NCBI GenBank assembly: GCA_003427395.1
Contig: BFEA01000153.1
Coordinates: forward strand, 2,840,275 to 2,880,827
DNA: 40,553 bases
Direction of reading: 5' to 3'
Source of the DNA: Chara braunii
Lineage: Eukaryota > Streptophyta > Charophyceae > Charales > Characeae
Both the position numbers and the translations under genes were made by a program. Shown piece after piece: positions 31,446 through 40,365 of the stretch; position 1 is the stretch's first letter; every line of letters begins with the position of its first letter. The notes below the pieces were generated by a model, which saw nothing but the letters and a program-made list of their open reading frames with translations, was not told where the DNA came from and did not search any database.

Positions 31446-31499
31446 AGTGACACTTCTTTTTTCTTTTTTTTTTTTTCTTTTTTTTTCCGATTTTTTAAA
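31446..31499 (+). repeat. T-rich tract upstream of the U6 pseudogene
   Basis: Long T runs broken by single C residues. On the minus strand it would look like a poly(A) tail, so it may be the end of another retrocopy, but no body could be recognised. Confidence 0.5.
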
Positions 31500-31500
31500 G

Positions 31501-31634
31501 AGTGGAAATTGGTCCTTCGGGACATCCGTTAAGATTGGAATGATACAGAGAAAATTAGCATAGCCCGAGCAAGGATGACACACATGAATCGAGAAATGGT
31601 CTAAAAAAAAAAAAAAAAAAAAAGTGGAAAATGG
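31501..31634 (+). mobile_element. U6 retrocopy with poly(A) and target-site duplication
   Basis: The U6-like body (31512-31602) is followed by 21 A (31603-31623) and flanked by AGTGGAAATTGG (31501-31512) and AGTGGAAAATGG (31623-31634), 11 of 12 identical. This is the signature of LINE-mediated retroposition. Confidence 0.88.
31512..31602 (+). pseudogene. U6: U6 spliceosomal snRNA retropseudogene
   Basis: The body keeps the 5' hairpin (GTCCTTCGGGACATCC), the ACAGAGA box that pairs with the 5' splice site, an ATTAGCAT-CCC stretch, AGGATGACAC and the 3' part ATCGAGAAATGGTC. Differences from the canonical plant molecule include loss of bases in the CCCCTGCGCAAGG segment (here CCCGAGCAAGG) and scattered substitutions. 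The natural 3' U tail is replaced by poly(A). No upstream U6 promoter elements (USE plus TATA at the usual spacing) were seen. Functional U6 is unlikely. Confidence 0.9.
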
Positions 31635-31949
31635 AGTCTGGCCTTGGAAAGATCCACAAGGGCTGTCATAATCTACATAGGAGCCTCCAGAAAGTCTGTA
31701 CATTCGTACCGTAAGAGTGGATCCAACTGTTAAAAGTAGACCAGTCTTGGGTTCTAGGGGACTGGGCAGTGATGTCGACAACACCCACCCCAACACAAGC
31801 TTTAGCATATTGAGGAATTGAGGGGGGCAGAGAAAACTGTGTAAGATTCACAATACAGGAGATACAAGAACCGAGAGCACATTACAACAAAGTCTCAAAG
31901 GAAACTCAAGCACATGTAGTGGTAAGAAGGGATTCTTAGGAAGATAAGA
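31635..31949. other. Unassigned sequence before Element 3
   Basis: No LTR, PBS or gag start was recognised, so Element 3 appears truncated on its 5' side at or before 31950. Purine-rich stretches only. Confidence 0.5.
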
Positions 31950-32717
31950 TTGGTTGAGAATGAACAACTCACAATCTATTGTCCTTCAACAACTTTACAA
32001 GATTTGGAGGTAGACCCTGCAACTTCTTCATCTGCTGCAGATTCTGTTGTTCTTGCCTTGGCTGATGCTTTGATGGGCCTAACTAAGGGCAAAGCCCCAA
32101 CCCAGAAAGCATCAACCAGCAGCAAGGGGAAAGGTAAGGGACGTGCCTCTTCCCCTAGTTCTCAGAGAGTTCCATTACCACACGACGTCCGCTGGCCAGC
32201 TGACCCCCGTGGTCCTTCCACCTTCTCCTGGCATGCACTCAGGATCCAGGAGGGGGTTTGGAGGAAGAGAAAGGAGGGTGTCTGCCTGAGGTGCGAGGGG
32301 GACCATTTCTTAAAGGACTGTCCCAGTATGCCTCGCAGATCTACAGGCAACTCTAGTTCAAAAAACTTGAGCAGAGAGAGGTGGAAGCAACAACTCCTTC
32401 CACCAGTCATGATTCACCTTCTGATGAAGATGAAGCTTCACATTCTCTCGCTGGGTCTGTTTTTGGAGTTGCATCTTCAAGGTCCTTTGTTTATGAGGAT
32501 ACTGAGTTGGATGAAACGTGGGAGGAGGATGATTCTCAGTGCCTTGCTGATCTTTTCCTGTCTTTGCAGGAAAGGAAAAAGCATAGGTCAGAACTCATCC
32601 TGCTTCGACCCTCTATCCCGGGAGCCAAGTTCAAAGGGCTTTTGGACTGTGGGGCCACCCGCAATTTCATGTCTCCCAAGACAGTCAGCAAACTGCACTT
32701 GGATCAGAGACTGGTGA
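31950..32717 (+). pseudogene. gag: Element 3 gag C-terminal part with CCHC zinc knuckle
   Basis: A Ser/Lys-rich linker (KGKGKGRASSPSS) precedes VCLRCEGDHFLKDCP at 32280-32325, an intact C-x2-C-x4-H-x4-C knuckle that binds retroelement RNA. The knuckle frame then runs into noise, because the protease frame starts at 32381 in another phase. The gag capsid domain is absent, which supports 5' truncation. Confidence 0.8.
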
Positions 32718-33256
32718 AGTTGCGACAAGCTGTTGAGGTTTGCATTGGCGATTCCTCCACAGTCAGGATCACAACTGTTGTCAAGGGTTTGCCAGTGACC
32801 TTCGACGAGCATGGGGAAATCAAGCATCGCCTGAATTTCTATGTGTTCCCTGATGTTCCCTTTGACCTTTTGTTCTCCATGCGGTGGTTGAGTGCCACCA
32901 ACCCCAGGATCGACTGGCGGATCCCTAGGGTTGAGCTACCTGACCGCCATGGGGTCTATCGCCCTTGTTTGCTCGCTGATGAGTACCATCCGACCAGTAG
33001 TTGTTTTAGCATGCGTGCTCGCAGCTTTATGTATCTTTCTCGCCAGACTGACCACACTCGTCTGTTTGTGGCTTATGTCAAACAGTCTGATGTGGAGACT
33101 GCTGCCTGTCCTTGTCAGATTCAGCAGGTTGTTGAGGAGCCTACTGGACTTGTCCACAGGCAGACCAAACATAAAATTGAGCTGCTGCTTGGTAGGGCCG
33201 AGTCTACAGGATGTCCCTTGCTGAACTTGATGAGTCTACAGGATGTCCCCTGTTGA
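32381..33256 (+). pseudogene. pol: Element 3 protease and RT entry segment
   Basis: GLLDCGATRNFMSPKTVSKL carries the protease active site as DCG, a tolerated variant of D-S/T-G. NFYVFPDVPFDLLFSMRWLS is the C-terminal half of the fold. RQTKHKIELLLG marks the RT entry. The frame is then disrupted by a 32-bp tandem duplication (33200-33263). Confidence 0.83.
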
Positions 33257-33263
33257 ACTTGAT
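33200..33263 (+). repeat. 32-bp tandem duplication breaking pol
   Basis: Two adjacent 32-bp copies (33200-33231, 33232-33263) begin GAGTCTACAGGATGTCCC and differ at a few pyrimidines. As 32 is not divisible by three, the downstream RT is out of frame with the protease. Confidence 0.88.
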
Positions 33264-34060
33264 GAGCTCAGGAAATAGTTAGAGACGCTGACCAGCAAAG
33301 GCTGGATCCGACCCAGCACATCTAAGTTTGGGGCACCAATCCTCTTTGTTCCAAAGGAGAATGGTGAGTTCAGAATGTGTGTGGACAATAGGGGTCTCAA
33401 TAAGATCACGGGGAAGCCCACATAGCCTCTTCCTCGTATCGATGACTTGTTGGATATGGTGCAGGGTTGTACCATTTTTAGCAAGATCGACCTCAAATTT
33501 GGTTATCACCAGATTGAGATGGATGAAGGCGATGTCCACAAGACAACCTTCAAGACCAGGTCTGGTGCTTATGAGTACCTGGTCATGCCATTCGATCCTT
33601 GCAATGCCCCAGGCACATTCCAAACAGAGATGCATCGCATACTCAGACCTTACCTCGACAAGTTCGCAGTTGTCTACTTGGATGATATCCTGGTATTCAG
33701 TCATTCTGTCCAGGAGCATGAGCAACAGTTGGCTTTGGTCCTCCAGGCCTTACATGATAACTAGTCTAAGATCAACAGGGATAAGTCCTCTTTTGAAGTT
33801 CCCTTTGTAGTCTATCTGGGTCATGTCATTTCAGGAGAGGGGTTGGCTCCTTAGGCAACGAAAGTTGCTGCTGTTCAAGACTGGCCGAAGCCTGTTAACA
33901 TTCGTGATGTGCGGTCTTTCTTGGGGCTCGCATCCCATTACAGGAAGTTCATTAAGAACTTCTCATCCATTGCAGCACCCCTGACTGACCTCACAAAGAA
34001 AGACACTTCCTTTCTTTGGACATTAGAGTGTTAGGAGTCTTTCACATGTCTCAAGGAGGC
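33260..34060 (+). pseudogene. pol: Element 3 reverse transcriptase
   Basis: Reading in one frame from 33264: the [17 protein letters not shown] block, [40 protein letters not shown] and FAVVYLDDILVFSHSV, with the catalytic YLDD intact. Stops are TAG at 33276-33278, 33423-33425, 33762-33764, 33852-33854 and 34032-34034, most replacing an expected Gln. The expected FGLCNAP reads FDPCNAP. The RSFLGLASHYRKF connection region follows near 33915. Confidence 0.85.
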
Positions 34061-34061
34061 C

Positions 34062-34571
34062 TTGATTCGTGCCCTTGTTATGAAGTTACCTGACCCTACT
34101 TTGCCTTTTGTGCTCGCCAGTGATGCTAGTCAGTATGGTGTAGGGGCGGTACTTCAGCAGGATGATGGGAATGGTCTGCAACCTGTCGAATACATGAGCA
34201 ACAAGATCAAAACAAAAAAGTTGCATGACTCTACCTATGAGAAAGAGCTTTATGCTCTTGTGTCAGCGCTCAAGCATTGGAAACACTTCGTCTTGGGCAG
34301 GCACTTCAAGATTTTTCCAAATCACTCCACCCTCCAGTGAACGAAGTCCCAGGGAGAATTGAATGACAAGCTTGCTCGCTATATTTGGTTCATTGACATG
34401 TTTGATTTTGAACTGAAGCACAAGAAAGGCTGCTACAATCGTGTAGCAGATGCCCTTTCTCGTAGGCGAGACGCTCTCTTTGCGATCTCCTTTACTCGCT
34501 CTTTTGGAGAGAAGACTCGTCAGACAATTGCCTGTCTGCTGCCCAGGATGCGATTTTTGGGCCTATGGTGA
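34062..34571 (+). pseudogene. pol: Element 3 RNase H
   Basis: VLASDASQYGVGAVLQQDDG (first Asp), STYEKELYALVSALKHWKHF (Glu), LGRHFKIF and, after a TGA at 34338-34340 where Trp is expected, [19 protein letters not shown] with the last active-site Asp. All catalytic acids except the one in the FxDH block (here FPNH) are present. The domain is split by one stop. Confidence 0.83.
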
Positions 34572-35996
34572 GGAATCTTCAGGATGATCCTACCTCTGAA
34601 CTAGGATAGACTCTGGTTTCATATTTGCTGTATACTTGCAGTAGGGGTGAGGAACGCCTATGCATTCCCCAAGACCACAAGCTGAGAGCACTTCTGATGT
34701 CAGAGTGTCATGATGCTCGTGGTCTCTTTGGTGCCCTCAAATTGTATGCAGCCCTGTCGCAACGCTCCTTCTGGAAGGAGATGAGGAGTGACATGCTGCA
34801 TTATGTGGAAACCTGTGAGTTATGCGAAAGGAACAAGGTAGTACGACGACCTCCCCTTGGCCTACTACCCATTCCTGAAGCACCTACAAAGTTAGTGTCT
34901 ATTGATTTTACTGACTTGGGTAGGACCACACCTCGTGGTATGCGTCAGGTTATGGTATGCGTGGATCGGTTCTCCAAATATTCAGAGTTATCCCCTTCTT
35001 AGCTGGGGCTTGAGTTCCAACCATCCAGGCGGCATCTGCTGACCGGTGGGTTAAACATCATGGACCACCCACCTCCATTGTCAGCGATCGAGATCCTAGA
35101 TTTTGCAGCAATGAATGGCAATCCTACTGGAGGGATTACCTTCATTCTCGACTAGACATGACATTTGGTCGTCATCCTGAAGCCAATGGTCAGGCTGAAG
35201 TGATGAACCAGATTATGTTTCAGCTGCTGTGTCCTGTGACAGTCATATCAGCAGGACTGGGATCTCCATTTGAGTCGTGCACAGCTTGTGTATAACACGT
35301 CTGTACACTCCTCCACGAACTTTACACCCTACCGCTTACACTGGGGCCGTGAAACATGATAACCTCTTGATGATGTCATCGACAAGGCTACCCCCACATT
35401 GACGACTGGAACTACAGAGTTCACCAGACGTTACCGTGTGGACATTGAGCGCGCCCGTGCCAACCTGCTCAAAGCCCAAAAGGCTATGATACAGCAGGCT
35501 AATAGGCATAGACGCCCCTCTACTATTCGCACAGGTGACTGGGTGCGGGTACTCAGTTCTGAGCTGTCACGAGAGGAGGACATTTCGCCTAAACTGTTGC
35601 CACGATATATGGGTCCATGGCAGGTTTTAGATACAGCGGGGGCTGATCCCTTTGGACCATCCTACGTTGTGGATGTCCCTCTGCATCTACAAACCTACCC
35701 TGTCTTTCATGCATTTAAGTTGTTGCCATTTCACAGCAGCTGATGCATTCCCAGACAGGCCTCCTCAGTTCGGTCCCCCTATCGCTGGCAAGGGATATGA
35801 GGTGGAATCAATTGAGGACGAGTCAGGTACAGGTCCAGACAAGGAGTACCTTGTGAAGTTTTCATACCAGCCACATACTGAAGATCGCTGGTTTACTCGT
35901 GAGGAACTTCTGAAAACCGCAAAGTCTATTGTCCTCAGGTATGAGGCAGCGCATAAGGGGGAACCCCTCCGACGTTCTGCATGCCTACGCCCCTAG
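34572..35996 (+). pseudogene. pol: Element 3 integrase with chromodomain
   Basis: The zinc module reads CHDARGLFGALKLY then CELCERNK; the second His is replaced (Leu-Phe). The core has VSIDFTDLG and VMVCVDRFSKYSE (first Asp), VSDRDPRFCSNEW near 35081 (second Asp) and ANGQAEVMNQ near 35190 (Glu). A stop at 35000 and frameshifts near 35020-35390 interrupt it. The GPY/F module is RYMGPWQVLDTAGADPFGPS (35605 on). After a frameshift near 35740 a chromodomain reads YEVESIEDESG, EYLVKFSYQPHTEDRWFTRE and ends VLRYEAAH (35795-35965). Confidence 0.85.
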
Positions 35997-36011
35997 CTCG
36001 GAGGTCCTCGC

Positions 36012-36029
36012 TCCGGGGGAGGGTAGGTC
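36012..36029 (+). other. Polypurine tract of Element 3
   Basis: TCCGGGGGAGGGTAGGTC precedes the TG at 36030. It resembles the tract of Element 1 (GGGGGGTAG before TGTAATGAC), which supports the LTR boundary. Confidence 0.65.
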
Positions 36030-37290
36030 TGCAATGACTTGCTGGTTTCTGGTTGCCTGTAGCCTCTCTTGCCGAGGCTGTACCATAAGTAGTATAGATT
36101 CATATTTTGTTTGGCTGAGGGCTAACCGAGAGACCTACCTGTAGGGAAAATTCTTGAGGAACATATCTATAAATTCGGGAAAATACAGGCCCGTACTAAC
36201 TGAAACTGCCTACAGCTACCCTAACTGCGAATAACAGACCCGGGCTACCCTAGGACAGATAGGCCCTGTGGGCCTAAGCTGATAGACGGTCCTAAAGCCT
36301 ATAGCCGGGTAGGTAGAGGCCGAGAGGCCGAAACTGAAACGGTATCGGTCGGTCCAGTCAGTCCGGTCTAGGTCGTGTCTAGGCTAGTGTAGGTTATAGA
36401 TAGGATTGGCACATCGGTTCAGGGCTTTTTGGCAGTCGGTACTGTGTACATCGCTGCTGTGCAACGCGTGAACTGGAGGTGGTAGCAGCTCAGCGTTGAA
36501 GGAGACAGACATAGCTGGACCTGCGGGGTGTCGGGCATAGCTGGGACCGGCACTGTACTCTGACAGCAGGCGGGGCTGTCCAGAGGTCCGAGCTACTCGA
36601 GGTCTGGTGGAGGCGAGAGGAGTGATGCCCTGCTGGACCCTCTTCTGGAGTAGGGTTACAGGGTGTGATACGCTGCCACCATAGCTGCAGCTTCTTCCTT
36701 AGAGTTCATCTTGTCAGGAGAGGTGGCGTTGCTGCAGACTTCCACCTGGGAAGTCATCCGGCACGTCATCATCATCAGACACTGTGGCGCTGGTCTTCTT
36801 CACCCGCTGAGTGGTGCTTGGCCTCAGAGGCCTGTTTCAGGGTGGCACTTACCTCTGGAGGCAGTATCTGGGTGGCGCTTGGTGTTTCAGGGACTCAGAG
36901 GTGTTATTAGCGGTTACTCAGGGTTAGTAAGTCAAGCGCCGCTCATTTCTGAGCAGCCTACCATAGTTCTGGGGTTATTCTGACAATTTGAGACTCTGAG
37001 TTTAATAAACAGTGTTGCAACTGGGTGTGAACTATCTTTGCTTCATTGTTTCCTGGATGTGATCTGCTCGGCTTTCCTTTGTGACCGGTTGTGAGGATTC
37101 TCTGGAGTCAGGTGCACTTTCAGTGTTCTCAGTCATATCGCATGGTCAAGTCTTCCTTTGTGTTTATCTCTCCCTGTGCGGTGTGATACTCCCTTCCTCT
37201 CCCCTTCCTTTCTGTGTATGTATGGGCATACCTGGAAGACTATGTGTGCGAGTGTTGGTCTTCTGACAACAAGCAACCAGGTTCATAACA
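36030..37290 (+). repeat. 3' LTR of Element 3
   Basis: It starts TGCAATGACT and ends CCAGGTTCATAACA, 1261 bp. The last 14 bases match the end of LTR I-3 at 13 of 14 positions (minus strand CCAGGGTCATAACA) and the length is close to that of family I, although the middle is not alike. AATAAA at 37001-37006 is a candidate polyadenylation signal. No second copy is in the window, so the boundaries are inferred. Confidence 0.7.
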
Positions 37291-37622
37291 GGCCTTCCTG
37301 CTACTTGAGTGTTTTTCCCGCTGCTCTAAGTGTCGCGGGCCTACCCCCGCTAGTTGAGTGTTTTCCCTGCTGCAACCATCAAAGCCACGGCCACAGGTAA
37401 GTACCGGCCCTGCGGGGCCTTTCAACCAACAAGTACCCTTGCGGGTCACACACACACACTCAGGCCGACAAACACTCAGACAGGCACGCAGACCAGCAGG
37501 CACGCACACACACAGACATAGAAATCACAGCAGAATTAGGAAATCTCAGCAAGGCATACATTCCAGCAGCAAATCCCAGAAATCAGCAGTGTTCTCAGTC
37601 TGTGTTTTGGCGGCTCATTACA
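37291..37622 (-). repeat. LTR I-4, fragment of a family I LTR
   Basis: It starts TGTAATGAGCC at 37622 and matches LTR I-1 and I-2 until 37291, where it meets the end of the Element 3 LTR in opposite orientation. The rest of the LTR (about 900 bp) is missing. Flanking sequence beyond 37622 shows no internal domain. Confidence 0.85.
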
Positions 37623-38676
37623 AACATTTGTTTTCAAAATTGCTGCCTGTGGGGGAGGTCCATGCCTCGCATAGTATCACCCTCCAATCCCATGGCCAGA
37701 CGGCCTCAGTACCCAGGAGGCTCCAAAGCCTATCCCACCATCGCCATGTCAGGACTGCCCCCGAGCACTGCATGAATATTTGTTCTGAAATCTGGCAAAA
37801 AGAAAAGTCCGAACCGACACATCTGAAACAGTCGAAAATGTTCCGGGCAGAACCCAGCAAAATAATAAATGCTGAATAAAGAAGAGCACACTTGGAACCA
37901 AGTGTGTGGCCTGGAAAAATGGCCGTGGGGCTCAACGAAAATGGGTGCGTGGCCTAGGGGCGTGAACAACGGTCGGGCCCCAAAACAGGGCCTGTGTAGC
38001 GGCCCCAGCATGCTATACTGAGCCTGTGGACTACTCTGTTTGCTGTGCTATGTGTATGTGGCGTAGGTTAGAAGATAAGTGTAGGCTCAGGGACAGGTCT
38101 GCGAGTCATTGCACCTGCGTTATTGCAGACTGTTCCTTGTTTCGAACTATCTATCCGCGAAGCAGCAGAAGGGCTTGTTCTTCCGGTCAACGAAGTGTTT
38201 GTCTTTGCTACTCTGCTGTTTCTACCATTTTCCCTTTTTCTGGCATGTCGAATGCAATTGATCTGAATCTGTTGAGGGTTGCTGACTTTGTTGCAAACAC
38301 ACTTTGAGGTTCACAATGACATTTCACGGCAGTGATTTTGTTTGCTGTATAATCTAGCATTCGTTTTTTTTTCCGGTTAATGAGAAGAAACCCTGTGTGT
38401 GTGCATATCTGTATGTGGGTGTGGCTTTGCTTCAGGAGGATGTCGTCAAAGAGAAGGCGCACTTGATGGCATTCTTTAGAAAGGTATGCTCAGCCAGTCA
38501 CTGAGTTGGCAGAACTGTGTGTGTAGTGGTCGTGCCATGGCGTGCCGTGGTGATATGGAAGATTAGCATATCCCTTACTGGGATCTCAACTTCTGTGGAC
38601 ATATTCAAAGGCAAATTAACGTCATTCCAGTCGGTTTTCTAAGAGTGTCATCCCTGTTGTCAGATGACTAGGTCAA
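37623..38676. other. Unassigned region
   Basis: No gene or element was recognised. Short frames lack visible domains. A (TG)-rich patch near 38395-38420 and a T run near 38365 are low-complexity. Confidence 0.45.
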
Positions 38677-39420
38677 ATGAGTGACATCAACCCTATAGTG
38701 CTGCATCACCAGTTTCATATGCAAGAATTAACCGTTGAAGTATGTAGATATAAAACGAGGGTGATGTTAACAGAAGCCCGTTGTGATATTGATACTCATG
38801 CCCACACTTGTTTCATCACTGTTCGTATTGACGCTAGCAGACTCTCACTCGTGCATCAATCATGTCAATGGGAGCGTGCAGATATGGATATTGCACCAAA
38901 CACAGGAAATTCAAGTTTGCGTTCTTCAACACAAATCACTGCACAGTTCTTAATTCGATTTCAGAGTTACAGTCACAAGATACACTTGCAAAATCGAGAC
39001 ATCTGGCCAACACAACTTCCCCAGACAAGTACAAGGTGTAACTTACATGAAACCTCCAACTGTGCAACCCTGTCACTCACTTTTAAAACGAGATGGAAAA
39101 TCGGAGTTAACGACGGCCTTCCTTGGATACAAACTCTAACAGCGTGTCTCCTCTCTCTCGACTCACCTAGGATCTCTTCCTGGACATCGAAGTACTGTCC
39201 CTCTCAGTGCACACACGTTCCACACACACGTTCCACACACGTTCCACACACACGTTCCACACACACTCAGTATGCTACCATTGAAACGGTATTCACCAGT
39301 CGCAGTAGCTGGTGCAGATCCCAGGGCTCGATCCCTAGATCCCCACCTCACCTGTGTACAGTACCTGTGTCAACCCGTAGAGTTGAACCTGCGACCTGTA
39401 GGNTCGCCAGTGGTAAGTAG
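38677..39420 (+). CDS. Unrecognised open frame (247 residues), probably not a gene
   Basis: This is the longest open frame not explained by retroelements. It is rich in Thr, Ser, His and Cys, has no recognisable domain, signal peptide or membrane segment, and its C-terminal part is translated from a CACACACGTTC minisatellite and crosses an undetermined base (39403). The composition argues for chance openness. Splice sites were not evident. Confidence 0.15.
   Translation: MSDINPIVLHHQFHMQELTVEVCRYKTRVMLTEARCDIDTHAHTCFITVRIDASRLSLVHQSCQWERADMDIAPNTGNSSLRSSTQITAQFLIRFQSYSHKIHLQNRDIWPTQLPQTSTRCNLHETSNCATLSLTFKTRWKIGVNDGLPWIQTLTACLLSLDSPRISSWTSKYCPSQCTHVPHTRSTHVPHTRSTHTQYATIETVFTSRSSWCRSQGSIPRSPPHLCTVPVSTRRVEPATCRXASGK
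39209..39268 (+). repeat. CACACACGTTC minisatellite
   Basis: Four GTTCC cores separated by CACACA or CACACACA, unit alternating 11 and 13 bp. Low-complexity tandem repeat with no evident function. Confidence 0.88.
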
Positions 39421-39479
39421 GACGTCGGAGGTTAGGGNGTATAGGGGATTCGAACTATAGACCTGTTGGGTAGGAGTCT

Positions 39480-40185
39480 AGGCAGTCCAGCGGTGGTAGC
39501 TGTAGACTGTCCGAAGGGTCAAAGTCGTAGCTGCTACTTACCTGAAAGGGCACAGTCGTAGCTGCTACAGTACCGAAAGGCCAAGTAGATGTTTCTAGAA
39601 GTGGCCTTTCGGAGAGTCAGTCCACTGTACGTCTAGGCAAGTGGGCAAGTGGTGGAAGTCCACCATGCAGAGTCAGCAGTCCCAGTCCAGTCAGTCCGGT
39701 CCAGTCAAGCAAGTACCATCTGGGACTGTGTGCACCGTGGGCCAGGGAAACAGGGCAGACCAACGAATCACAGAAGTATAAATCAAGAGGCCGCGCACAG
39801 CCATTCGTTCATTCCTGCGGAAGCCATGCGGAAGCGCTGCCTCAGCGTCTTGTGCGAGGAGGTCTGCAGTAGGCCCGAAGCTGAAGTGGGCGAGAGTGAC
39901 GAAGTAGCCATAGCGATAGGGTAGAGGCAGCTAGTGCTGCCATAGCTGTAGCTTAGGGTGTAGTGTGTGTGTGATGCGCAAGTGTTCAGAGTGTCGCGTG
40001 TGGGATATCCAGGGTGATCCAGTGTGTGTGAACAGTGGGTTGTTGGGCGCTGAGTCGCCATAGCCAGTGGAAGTGAACTCTGACCTGGAAACCATATCTC
40101 TGAGTACTGTGTGGGCGCATGCCGCCAGTTTGCTGTGCTGCTGTTCACGTGCATAAGAAGTGTGAATGAGACGAGTCTGATTGCA
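39480..40185 (+). repeat. 5' LTR (3' part) of a fifth retroelement, left boundary unknown
   Basis: It ends CTGATTGCA at 40185, one base before a PBS. TATAAAT at 39777-39783 is a candidate core promoter about 400 bp before the LTR end. GTCCAGTCAGTCCGGTC (near 39692) also occurs in the Element 3 LTR (near 36352), suggesting relatedness. Two copies of GTCGTAGCTGCTAC (39524-39537 and 39555-39568) lie 31 bp apart. The start TG could not be fixed. Confidence 0.6.
39777..39783 (+). promoter_or_regulatory. Candidate TATA box in right-edge LTR
   Basis: TATAAAT on the coding strand of the putative LTR, at a position suited to start transcription in the R region near 39810. Confidence 0.4.
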
Positions 40186-40186
40186 T

Positions 40187-40198
40187 TGGTATCGGAGC
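40187..40198 (+). other. Primer binding site of the right-edge element
   Basis: TGGTATCGGAGC, identical to the sites of Elements 1 and 2B but on the plus strand. It marks the start of an internal domain that leaves the window. Confidence 0.8.
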
Positions 40199-40300
40199 AG
40201 GTACCCGCTATTCCATGCGCGTTGTCGTATGCAGGGCATGGTGCGCCATAGCAGAGGTGGAAGAAGCCGCCGCGCACCTGCAAGAAGACCACGACGACGA

Positions 40301-40365
<65 letters not shown>

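Larger units (their letters stand above)
31950..37290 (+). mobile_element. Element 3: 5'-truncated Ty3/gypsy chromovirus, plus strand
   Basis: Order on the plus strand: gag C-terminal part with zinc knuckle, protease, RT, RNase H, integrase with chromodomain (to 35996), polypurine tract and 3' LTR (36030-37290). The 5' LTR, PBS and gag N-terminal part are missing. RT retains YLDD. Many TAG codons stand where CAG is expected, plus a 32-bp duplication that shifts frame, so the copy is inactive. Confidence 0.87.

Noticed and set aside
38556-38586. GAAGATTAGCAT resembling the U6 snRNA core
   Set aside because: Only about 12 bases match, with no U6 5' hairpin or 3' part nearby; it is probably chance.
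39300-39480. B box-like sequences (GGTTCAACTC and GTTCGAATCCC on the minus strand)
   Set aside because: No matching A box or tRNA fold could be built, and two undetermined bases lie in the region.
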